DNA from: Linderina pennispora
Lineage: Eukaryota > Kickxellomycota > Kickxellomycetes > Kickxellales > Kickxellaceae
Reading direction: 5' to 3'
NCBI RefSeq assembly: GCF_002104995.1
Contig: NW_024468249.1
Location: 1-64,000, forward strand
DNA: 64,000 nucleotides
Shown here in pieces: positions 21,167 to 30,235 of the stretch (position 1 is the stretch's first letter; each line of letters begins with the position of its first letter). Position numbers and translations under genes: made by a program. The notes under the pieces were generated by a model. The model made no database searches. It had not been told where the DNA came from and worked only from the letters and a program-made list of their open reading frames with translations.

Positions 21167-22153
21167 CTACCCGTGCTGGGTGCCCACTGGAATCAAGGTG
21201 AGTGAATCTTTACCACGACAATTGGGGCACAGCTGGCCAGACCCCGGAACATGTGGGGCAAAGAATGGTTCGGGCTGGTATGATATGTCTCTGGGCGGCA
21301 TCGGCGGAGGGGCTGCCCCACTTCTAGGCGGAACCGGCGGAACCGGCAGAACCGGGCCATAGGCTACCGTATAGGTGTGTCGCTGCGGATCAAACAGGCC
21401 GTTGATGGCGTCAAAGAAATTTGTTGGCCGCGGCCGCATAAACTGGTCGCGTGCAACCACGCCAGCAACACAGTTACATGGCACACTGCTGCGCACCCAT
21501 CCAGAGTTTAAGCAGTGCGGGCACACGCTGTATGTGACATTTGCGGGCAGCGTTGCTACCGCTGAATATCCGCCCTGCAGTCCACTGCCCCAGCTCCCAG
21601 GCATCGGGCCCGCCGGTGGCTGACCAGCATGTCCATGTCCCGGATAGCTGCCATAGTGTAAGGTGCTCGGCTGACTCACCACCCGCGTCTGCGTCCGGCT
21701 GTCGTTCACTGCCATGTATCTCCCTGGTACTGGCGGCACTGAGGTCGATACATGCTGTGACGTCAGCGGAACGTCAGCGGTTACTGGCCGGTAGAGCGGG
21801 TTGGTCGCATCACCAGTCGCATCGGGCGTCTGTGGAGCTGATGACCGCGCCTGCGGGCCTGCCATATTTTCGTACCCAAACTGCAGCCTGGGCGGCACAC
21901 CGCGGCTGCGCGGCAGCGGGCCTCCTATAGTTGCCGAACGTGACGGCGGATACGTGACGTTTTGTGTGCCAAAGAACTCGCGTGCATAGTCGCTGCGTGG
22001 GTCGGACGGGTTTATGACAACGTGCGCCGGTGTTGCTCTCACTATTGGCGCCCCAGCGCCAGCGTCTATTGACTGCTCTTCAGGCCGCGGGAACGGCGTG
22101 TATGTTGGCGGTGGCTCATCGTTTGTGTCCAAAAGGCGGTGTGTTGTTGCCAT
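21167..22153 (-). CDS. Proline-rich protein with paired CxxC motifs, function unknown
   Basis: Starts MATTHRLLDTNDEPPPTYTPF at 22153. The N-terminal two thirds is rich in Pro, Ser and Gly and probably disordered. Two Cys clusters follow: CPHCLNSGWVRSSVPCNC and, near the end, GSGQLCPNCRG. This layout (PPP(T/S)Y near the start, long disordered part, then 'CPNCRG'-like zinc knuckles) matches a widespread but uncharacterised group of fungal proteins. In that group a second CxxC pair normally follows CPNCRG. Here the frame stops 16 codons later, so an unrecognised intron (a GTAAAG donor follows CRG) or a base error may hide the last knuckle. PPPTY could bind WW domains. Confidence 0.6.
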   Translation of the reverse strand: MATTHRLLDTNDEPPPTYTPFPRPEEQSIDAGAGAPIVRATPAHVVINPSDPRSDYAREFFGTQNVTYPPSRSATIGGPLPRSRGVPPRLQFGYENMAGPQARSSAPQTPDATGDATNPLYRPVTADVPLTSQHVSTSVPPVPGRYMAVNDSRTQTRVVSQPSTLHYGSYPGHGHAGQPPAGPMPGSWGSGLQGGYSAVATLPANVTYSVCPHCLNSGWVRSSVPCNCVAGVVARDQFMRPRPTNFFDAINGLFDPQRHTYTVAYGPVLPVPPVPPRSGAAPPPMPPRDISYQPEPFFAPHVPGSGQLCPNCRGKDSLTLIPVGTQHG

Positions 22154-23879
22154 TTTAAAATAGTTCAAATGGTAAATTCAGGCGGTACAGTATGTAATTG
22201 GGAATGGGTGAGCTTGTGAGTTTCAAGAGAGTTCAGGGGCGGAGCAAGTGGGCGGATTTTTTATCTCCATTACTGCTGTGTTGCCAAGACATAAAATCTA
22301 GTTCCGTTTAGACTGCCTGTGCCAAGTTTCCACATTCGCACAATGCGCATGATCACAGAATCTCTCCTCATCCCCCAAACCCGCCCAAAGAGCGTAATTA
22401 TAGCCTGCATCCGAACCTTCTCCTCATGTCAGCAAGCTGATCCGCAGCGGTCTTACTAGTGAGACATGGCCGAGAGCCTGGAAATAATAGGTACCTCAGG
22501 TATATATAGATAAACACCTCTTTCCAAACCATGAACCCTCGCGCAAGTCAGGAGGAAACTATTATGACTGCAATTCTACACCAGGTCGTTAGCCAATACA
22601 TCTACATGTAGGGGCAACACCCCGGGCTGACAAATGCTCAACCTGTCGAGTTAATCTTCCATACGTAACCTTATTACACGTAATAAAAAGTGACTGGAAT
22701 GAAATGAAAAGAAGTGGATTCCACTTACATGCCAGGTAGTGGCCAATCCACCCTTCGCCTGATAATTAATAGCAGTGTTCGAGGAAAGGCGATTTCTGAG
22801 ACCAAAATGCGGTTTGTGGGTCACCATAGAACCACAGTGGCGATGGCCTATGGCTGGACTCGCAACCTCACCAGCTCCACCACAGAACCCACGCCTATAT
22901 CAATACCTGAACCACAATCTAGCTACCAGCAGAACCACCTTTGTATTTGCCTCGCCAGAGATGGCACTCAGACTAAACTGGCCCCAGGCGCGAGGGCATA
23001 CACTGTTGCGGGCACTGCTGTGCAGTCAGTTACCCTGTCTCTGCGGTGTACCGATATCGTGTCCAGTCAACAAACGCAAGCGTCTTAGGAGTAGCTGTCT
23101 CGGTACCAGATACATTGTTCAACAGCACATGCTGGCTGTTTCAAAGGCAGATACAGCAGCCAATGGAACAGCCCAGGCTATGGCAGCGACAATGGCGACT
23201 GTAAAGATGATAGTGTTTAGTACCGAGGAATATCGCGACCAAAAACTTGGGCAGCAGGCCAACCAGGTAATCTTGCAGAAATTGTGGATGGCTATGAAAG
23301 GTGCACATAATACATTGGACATATTTATGGCAGTGCTTCTTGCACATCTGGGCCCTTCGCTGAGCACACTTATGACATCCATGATGTTGCTGACCAGCTG
23401 ATTACGGGTACCAATGGCTATACGCAAGAAGAGTATACCTGGACTAGCCAAATTGAGTGATGACAGAAGATTGATTATATTACTGCACACTTCTCTTTTG
23501 TCCTAGGGCCGCAGCCTAGTATACCACATGCCATTGAACTAATGGCCTTTGACTCTTTGCGCAGACAAAAGCATTAGCCTTTTAGTTAAAAAAAATACAC
23601 TTGTCTCACAGAATCTGCAAAGGCTGCTACTGGTCTCTGGCTGCAACCAATGAGTACATGAGCACCAAGAACCATGGATATACGGTATGTGATCGGTGAA
23701 CTGATCTTTGGGTGCCGAGCTGCTCACTTTGTGGCCATTACACGGATCGACTGTAGAGCTGCCTTGGCTTTCTATGGCTCCGGCACCAAACAGGACCCTG
23801 ATGCCAACGCCAAGCACAAAACTTTGCTGCTAGAATGGTTGTGTACAACTGAGATTGACGAAACGTGGAAAGCAGCTAT
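22154..23879. other. Gene-poor region with decayed coding-like sequence
   Basis: The left 300 bp is the likely promoter of the proline-rich gene (minus strand). From about 22714 to 23881 several plus-strand frames read like protein but are broken by stops and shifts. One is at 23260-23460 (listed separately); another, starting at 23674, reads MDIRYVIGELIFGCRAAHF. I could not assign any to a family. Confidence 0.4.
23262..23460 (+). pseudogene. Decayed coding fragment, family unknown
   Basis: One plus-strand frame reads GNLAEIVDGYERCT, a stop, YIGHIYGSASCTSGPFAEHT, then IHDVADQLITGTNGYTQEE. The even amino-acid composition, two cysteines and low stop density suggest a former secreted protein, interrupted by a stop at about 23303 and by shifts upstream. 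I do not recognise the family, and the neighbouring frames do not settle it. Confidence 0.3.
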
Positions 23880-24681
23880 CTAGCAGTATGGTGTGAACTT
23901 GAACCACTGCATTTCGGCAATAAATGGCCCCTTGCTCCAGTCGACAGTGCCAGCCCATCCGCCTTGCTTGGAGCCATCCCAAACACCCATGCGGGCACGG
24001 CTGGCATCGCTTGGGAATGGAACGCCATCGACGCGGTTCAGAGTGCGGACCAGCCAGTCGTCAATCCACCACTTTATAGTGTTCTGGGTCACCTCAATGG
24101 CATAGTTGTGGTATGTGGCCGACATGTCCTGCGGGACGTCCCCAGGCGTATGAAAGTACCAGGCATTGGGATCCACGCGCTGGCCTTTGGCAAAGTACAT
24201 TGTCTGCACAGTCCGACGTGTCCTTTCCGACCCACTCGACATCGAGTTCATCGGCAGGCTCAGGCCCGGCCAACAGAATCGTCGACACCACACCACTTCC
24301 AGCGGCCATGCGCACCCGTGCCTCCATCTTGCCGTGCTTGAAGTCCCACGGGTAGATCATGGTCGTGCCACACTCGGGCGTCAGGCGCATGGCCACCGAT
24401 GTGCCAGTCAGGTATGTGTTTTGCGGGCACCATGCCACGCTGAACTTGCTGAGCGCATCAGGCTTTGAGAAGTCGATGAAAGCGCTGTCGCAGGTGTAGC
24501 GTGTATCGCGTGTCTGCAATGACCGCACCGTCCTAGTGGTGTTGGCCATTTGTGCGTCTTTCATGCCCTGTAGCCCGCTTACACCGGCTGGGTGCCCACC
24601 AGAAAGATCCACCACCGAGGCTGTGGTGCCGATAGCAGATGCCACAAGTGTGGCGACGATTGACCTGCTTGTCACTTTCAT
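23880..24681 (-). CDS. GH16 Crh-type chitin-glucan transglycosidase, copy 1
   Basis: Crh/Utr2-family enzymes link chitin chains to beta-glucan in the fungal wall. A signal peptide (MKVTSRSIVATLVASAIGTTA) precedes the mature protein. YTCDSAFIDFSKPDALSKF, GTTMIYPWDFKHGKMEARVR and the catalytic DELDVEWVGKD (E-x-D-x-E) identify the family. The end is FTPYC with no GPI signal. One surplus base after GKDT at about 24222 shifts the frame; the paralogue at 46.3 kb (GKDVNSVQTTFY) aligns with GKDTRTVQTMYF once it is removed, giving 266 aa. A minus-strand TATATAA near 24858 lies about 180 bp before the start. Confidence 0.88.
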
Positions 24682-27190
24682 ATTAATAATAGAGCGCTGG
24701 TTGGTAAATGGATATGAAGGGTTAATAAACAAGAGGCTGGCGTTTACGGGCGTGAATGGCAAAATAGATGTCGCAGCGCAAAGGGCTTGATGTGTAAGAA
24801 GAGTCGAGAAGAGTGAATGACCTACTGTGCAAATCAGGAGGGCGGCAGCACGTCGGCATTATATACGCGCCGACACAGAGAAGCCAGCCCTTTTGGCCAC
24901 CCAATCTGCCCACTACTGGAATGATGCGCTGGACCGCATGCAGCAAAAGAGAGGCTAAAATCGATAGCGTATGCTTGCACGCAGAACGGCGCCGGCCCTC
25001 TCCTGGCAATCGCACGCAAGAGTAGAGTATGCAGCATCGTGCATGTCCGAGACGGATACAATAGGGGAAGCCTGGGGAAACCGGCTTTGCGCCTAAAATA
25101 GAATGGTCCCTTCCAGTGTGGTCCCTATTTAGATCCTTCACGCGCTTGCTGTTCACTTGAAGGCTACTTTGGTGCGAGGACTTGACAGGATTACCAGAGA
25201 GCGGTGGGCAATCGTTGACCCCCATGTTTGTACTGATGACGGATGCAAACATAGAGCCAGCGCTGGCAAAGTGGCCTGGCCCTTAGGAACAGCAGTCGGC
25301 TGGAGGACTGGTGCACAACAACGTAGCTGGTGACAAATCAATCCGCAGGCCTGAAAATGGCCTGGCCGCATCCGCATCTCTCTGCACTCTACACTAATGC
25401 GACGGCATTCCCTTGTGGCTGACAAGGAACCCCGCGCGCGCTAATTCCGGACATGAATTCCCTATACCCCCTGTTCTAAAATAAGCCGGAATATTGCTAG
25501 CAGCCGCAGCACCACAGAGTAGCCATTGTTGCTGTCATGCATTTATTGCAACCCCCACCACATGGTCTAGCATGCAATAAAGCCGAGATTGAATCCTGTA
25601 GCTCTAAAGTAGCTGGCTGGAGCCGCTCCAGTACCCGGAGCACCGGCCGCTTCGGGCTTAGCAGATAATGCTGCCACTGTATTTCAAACACCATGTGCAC
25701 CTCTGCACTACAAAACCTGCAACCTGACACCCACTTCTAAACACCTCGTATTATCAACAGTAGATTAAACACCCAAGTTCAGACTAGCACAAGTAGCAGC
25801 AATGTTGTGCGCTGCATGTAGATATCCACCACTAGATGGCATGGACAGCCGTTGGCGTGGTCAGGTTAATTGGCTTCAATGTTTAGCAACTGATCTCCCA
25901 AACATCACTGACATCACTGCTCGCTGTGGCAATGGAAAGGTGCGTGGAGTGTAGCGTGGAAGCTGAGGCAATGGGCATTCAGCAAGAGTCCGATGGCAAG
26001 CTATCATCAGTTGCAGGTTTTCGATGCGCTGTTTCTCCTTATTGCACATACGCTGTAATACCCTCGATGCAGGTCCGACTACATAGTTGGGTTCTCTGGT
26101 GCATAGCGGCAGGCATTTGATGATCCGGGTGGCGTCGCTCGCGGTCTGTGGCTGGGCTACTGCCACCAGTGCTTCCACCCCTTGATTTCGATTAATTAAG
26201 TGGCTACGCACAAAGCTTGCAACCCAGCAATGCCTGAAATTTAACAATTGCGGAAAACCCCTCTCAACAAATGCGCTGCTGCTGCCACAGCGCACAATCA
26301 GCCAATCAGGCGACGCAGCTATGCGCTAAGATCGGACCAATGGTGGGCTACCAGACCCCGTGCATGGCACATGTGACACGTCTCCCACAACTCACCACAT
26401 TGGCAGCTGGGTATAAAGTGGCGACCGCGCCGGGAGAAGCGTAAAGAAACCTTACACTCCGTTCAAGCCATATGGCTTCGATCATTTTTTAGTAACATGT
26501 TCTTCATATAGTAACATATATGATTCGGGCTCCGGCCTGAAAAACCTATGTTCAGCAATTTTTTGCATGGGCATGCCAACATGCCAGATCCCTGCTTGCA
26601 TATCTGGTGTTGGCGCGGGTGACCCTGGTATTGCACTACCTCCAGGCGACGCCCACCCTCTCCCACCCCCAAGTATATCAGAGAAAGCCGGAGAGTAACG
26701 CTATTATTGCATCTGTCTAGCTGTGCCTGTGTGTGCTGGCTGCGCCAAGTCACAGGCCTGCTCGCAGCTGTTGTATCGAGTAATACTAGTGCTCGACAAT
26801 GCCAGGGCAGCAACCTGGTGGCAACAGCGTACACGACAGTTGGCATGCCTGGTAGCATATTTATTGCTTCACCGCTATTGAGCGAATATTTTTGCCATTT
26901 TCAAAGAATGTGACCAACCATGCTAAAACGCTTAATAGTCTGGGTTAAACCTACAACAGCCTAGATATTTCTCACAGCTATTAAAGCTGCGTATCACTAG
27001 TGTAGATGAAGTATGCCAATGCTGCTGTCAAGTACATTCGCTTAAAAGCTTTAAAAAATAATGCTACATTCTGAAAACAAGGGCACTAGGACGAATGCGC
27101 ATCAGCACAGCAACTCCTGTCGTCCAGCAGGATTGATGATAGTACCAGGTGATAAAAAATACAACACTGCGAAAAGGGCAAAAGAGATGT
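24682..27190. other. 2.5-kb gene-poor accessory stretch
   Basis: Open frames here are short and overlap on both strands. None has a recognisable motif. Two sites stand out: a minus-strand TATA-like element near 24858 that probably serves the GH16 gene, and a plus-strand TATAAAG at about 26412 followed 60 bp later by ATG with only six codons before a stop. The latter looks like the promoter of a lost gene. A minus-strand frame at 25876-26295 (CNKEKQRIENLQLMIACHR) is open but unassigned. Confidence 0.4.
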
Positions 27191-27260
27191 GCGTTGACCG
27201 GGAATCGAACCCGGGACTAATGCTTGGAAGGCATCAATTATACCTCTTAACTATCAACGC
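27191..27260 (-). tRNA. tRNA-Gly (anticodon TCC)
   Basis: The minus strand folds as a tRNA. The acceptor arms GCGTTGA and TCAACGC pair fully, and the T arm is CCGGG-TTCGATT-CCCGG (B box). The anticodon stem GATGC/GCATT encloses loop CTTCCAA, so the anticodon is TCC (reads GGA). The D arm is short but acceptable. No intron. A TTTT run just past the 3' end on the minus strand is a proper RNA polymerase III terminator. Confidence 0.92.
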
Positions 27261-28019
27261 GCCATATCCGAACCAGTCGAATCTTCGATAATGTGGGGTT
27301 TAAAAGGAATGAAGGAGAGGCTTGATCAGTGGGTCGATCACCAGCACTGTCTGGATCGGTCATGAAGGACATTGTAGTCGATGGTCTTGCTTGAATACAA
27401 TATCCGTGAATAAACGGTAATAATGATGATAATACTAATAATAATGGTCGCGGGAAATTCAGATATCCTAGTGAAATAGTAAACTACCAAGCTCTTTTCT
27501 CTCGTTCGTGGAAATCTGCGAGGTAATCTACTACTTCGACAGTAACAGTCCTAACTATCTTTGGAAAACTAAATAGAAATATAACTCAGTGAACTGTTTC
27601 CTTAACGAGATCATATACTAAAAAGTAGACCATAAAACTTAATGTTGCTCACTGTTCGTGGCTGTATTTATACTCGTTCGGCGGGATGGACTTCGGCAAA
27701 CGGAGTATGCTACTTGCTGCTATCGGCTGCCGGGCGACCACGGGACAGTGTTCCCGCATCCGTATAGACCCGATGTATACACATCAGAGGCCATCTGTTG
27801 GTGGACGTCGCGAGCCAGGTACATCGCCACGAATCCATTCGTGGGCGCCAACTCGACCGGCGATAGTCAGGGGCGGTCCGTCCTGATAGCGGAACAGCGG
27901 CATGTGACGAAGAAGAGAAGAGAAGTAAAAGAAAAAAGGAAGACAAATAAAACCCCTTGATGTGTAACCATTGTCGTGGTCCAACTGTGGACCGATTACG
28001 ACATGACAATAGTCAAGTT
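27261..28019. other. Intergenic, mixed composition, possible element remnant
   Basis: AT-rich flanks with a GC-richer block at about 27660-27910 that differs from its surroundings. The block contains a perfect 7-bp inverted repeat (CACGAAT-CC-ATTCGTG, 27828-27843). Position next to a tRNA gene and the patchy composition would fit a solo LTR, but I found no matching terminal TG...CA ends or flanking duplication. No gene seen. Confidence 0.35.
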
Positions 28020-28880
28020 TTTCAATTGTATGTGATTGAGAGATAGGAACTGATTAGTCAATCTGTAATTGCCCATAGGCATTTTGTTTGCCATGTTTCT
28101 CCAACTTTCGCATCGCCTTTAGTCCTATGCAGTGAACCAGCTGGTTTCATATGCAAAGGTGTAATAGGTGGGTCAATATATAGTACAATACTAAATAATT
28201 TAAAATTGGTTGTTAGAAATCTACTATGTAGTATATAGAGGTTATTTATAGTTACTAAACTAGGTAATATATATTTAAATCTTCTAAAACTTTATATTCT
28301 TTTATTATCTTTGCACTTCTACAAAACCCCTATCAGTATCCTAAAGAATTTCAGTTAATATGCAATTAATATGCTTCTACTAAGATAGAGGCTGGGTTAT
28401 AAGAAATCAACTGAAATTTTTTAGGATACTGATAGGGGTTTTGTAGAAGTGCCCTTTCTTGCATTTTTGTTTATTTGTTAATCTAGTTGCTATTATCTTT
28501 TTGGCTTATACTAATTATTCTGGCTTTTGAAATATCTCTTAGTTACTAGTAAATACTTTATAATTTAGTAATTGGCTATTCTAATAAAAGTTTATTAGTT
28601 TCTCTAAATACTCTTAACTATGAATGGCCTCTATTAAGGTAAGAGATATCCCTTTATCTATTATATCTCTACCTTATTCTACATTTTCCTATCCTAGTAT
28701 ACTTTTAAGAGATATATACTAAACTGAGAGATCCCTAGCTACCTGAAGCCTTAAGTAATTACTAGTTAATTCCTATAGGTATATATTACAAAATCAAATA
28801 TCCTATTTATCCAATATCATATTTATATAATCATCACAAATAATTATTACTTACCTACACTGCTATAGGGAATTTGGCTA
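28020..28880. other. AT-rich island
   Basis: About 860 bp made mostly of A and T with no open frame of note, in a window that is otherwise GC-rich. It encloses the 140-bp inverted-repeat element and runs directly into the decayed chitinase copy. Composition fits long-term neutral decay or a mutational process favouring A and T. Confidence 0.75.
28313..28452. mobile_element. 140-bp inverted-repeat (MITE/foldback-like) element
   Basis: The left arm from 28313 (GCACTTCTACAAAACCCC...) is the reverse complement of the right arm ending at 28452 (...GGGGTTTTGTAGAAGTGC). Each arm is about 45 nt, with two mismatches between them, and the spacer is about 50 nt. The symmetry ends sharply at G/C on both sides. 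I see no convincing target-site duplication. The size and structure suit a miniature inverted-repeat transposable element or a foldback element with no coding capacity. Confidence 0.72.
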
Positions 28881-29850
28881 GCATGCCCTTGGCTTCATGT
28901 TCTAAATTTGATCTCAGCTGCAACTCAGGTATGGCCATATATTAGAGACAAAACGGTACTGGATCACACAGCTTGCCTAACCAGAAGCTGCTAGGCACTT
29001 ACTGCGACAATGGCAAAATGGATATTACTCTCCACTCATATCTGTACATCCTCAATTGTCTGGGGAGAAATCCAACACTAGACTTTAGTAATAGCTGCGG
29101 CTACTGGCAAAACATAATAACAGCATTTCATGGCATATGGCTGATGTATTGTCCCGATTTAAGATGCAACATCAAGGAAATACCAAGCATGTGGCAAAAT
29201 CGTGGTATTATCAATAGGAGATCCTGCATTAAGACTCAATAGTGATGCAGGTACAGCTGCGAGACAAATATGGGGGGTTTATGGAAGGGTCATCGGTATA
29301 GCGACCGTTTGGCAATGCAGTCGTTGATGGTGTGGTCTTAGGACCTCGAGCAGACTTCGTAAACCTTTGATGCTGTACAGTTTACCCATGTGCTGAGACA
29401 ATACTGGCAGCAAAGGACAACAACTATTACCTGTCTGCAGCACCGCAGTGCCCGTACCCTGACACAAATCGCAGCAATGTGCTGTCACGGACATATATCG
29501 ACATGGTTTTCATCCAGTTCTACACCAATGGGTGGTGCGGCAACTCAATGTACATGCAGCAAACAGGATTGTGCAATTGTTATGCATGGGATTCTGCCTG
29601 GAATAGCCGTGGAATTTGCCAACACAAACACCAAGCTGTTTGTGGGCGCAACAGCAAGGTCGGGTGTAGGGGATCCAGCTAGCTATGTGGAGGCAAGGGC
29701 GTTTGGAAATGAGCTAAGGGAGGTCCAAGCAATGTATCCGGGGTCATTTAGGGGCGCAATGATTTGAGATGCAAGTTAGGCGCATGCGGCACACCCGAAC
29801 TATGCTGCCAGTGCCAAGCAGGCAATGCAGAAAGGTGCAGGGTGTGGTGG
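28879..29850 (+). pseudogene. Decayed GH18 chitinase copy
   Basis: A paralogue of the chitinase at 12.3 kb, recognisable over most of its length. LPNQKLLGTYCDNG matches LPYQKPLGAYCDDD, APQCPYPDTNRSNVLS matches APQCPYPDANLHKVLT, and VGATARSGVGDPASYV matches VGATAGSGAGNPSSYV. Two tryptophans of the intact gene are stops here: TGG to TAG in the strand-1 YWGQN motif (about 28941) and TGG to TGA after GAM (about 29765). The catalytic segment near 29323 (DGVV.. instead of DGVDLDFE) has lost its acidic residues, and several frame shifts are present. Unlike the other broken genes, this cannot be rescued by removing single bases. No CBM19 tail is visible. Confidence 0.88.
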
Positions 29851-30023
29851 AGGGCACTAGTGAGTTGATACGATCTCGAGTGTGCTGATGCAGTTATTTG
29901 GCTGCATGTTCTGGGAATACAATGCTCTCTTTTTCTATTCCTGGCATGACAACAACTACTGATATGTACATCAACTGCCAACAAATGTCTGGGCAGGTGG
30001 CCTCGGCCTGCCTCGGGTCACAG

Positions 30024-30030
30024 TATATAA
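30024..30030 (+). promoter_or_regulatory. TATA box upstream of a short reading frame
   Basis: TATATAA followed by AG, 81 bp before the ATG at 30105. A pyrimidine-rich leader (CTTCCAGCCTCTTCCG) lies between them, a normal fungal core promoter layout. Confidence 0.45.
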
Positions 30031-30104
30031 AGCAAGGTCCTTGCGCTGAGCCATCGTGCTCCATACATAAAGACAGGCTGCTTCCAGCCTCTTCCGTTTT
30101 CGCC

Positions 30105-30182
30105 ATGTTCAAATGCTTTAGCCTCAAGCCTGACCTCACGCAGGGATGCGACGTAGAGTCACCTCCGCCGTACGAGCCTTAA
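30105..30182 (+). CDS. 25-residue short reading frame with PPPY motif
   Basis: Starts MFKCFSLKPDLTQG and ends PPPYEP before TAA at 30180-30182. Two cysteines near the N-terminus and a C-terminal PPxY, the consensus bound by WW domains of Nedd4/Rsp5-type ligases, make it look deliberate. It has a TATA box and leader at suitable distances. It may be a genuine micropeptide, the first exon of something larger, or the truncated start of a lost gene after the chitinase pseudogene. Function unknown. Confidence 0.3.
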   Translation: MFKCFSLKPDLTQGCDVESPPPYEP

Positions 30183-30235
30183 GATGCTTCAAATACATGT
30201 TAGAAATTAAACTGCACAATTTCGAATACAGTTAC

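Noticed and set aside
27270-28010. A solo LTR with a tRNA primer-binding site (TTGGCGCCC on the minus strand near 27850)
   Set aside because: The bases before it do not end in CA, no partner repeat or target duplication was found, and a short GC motif alone is not enough.
28020-28880. A nuclear copy of mitochondrial DNA
   Set aside because: The stretch is AT-rich but encodes no recognisable mitochondrial protein, rRNA or tRNA fragment in any frame.
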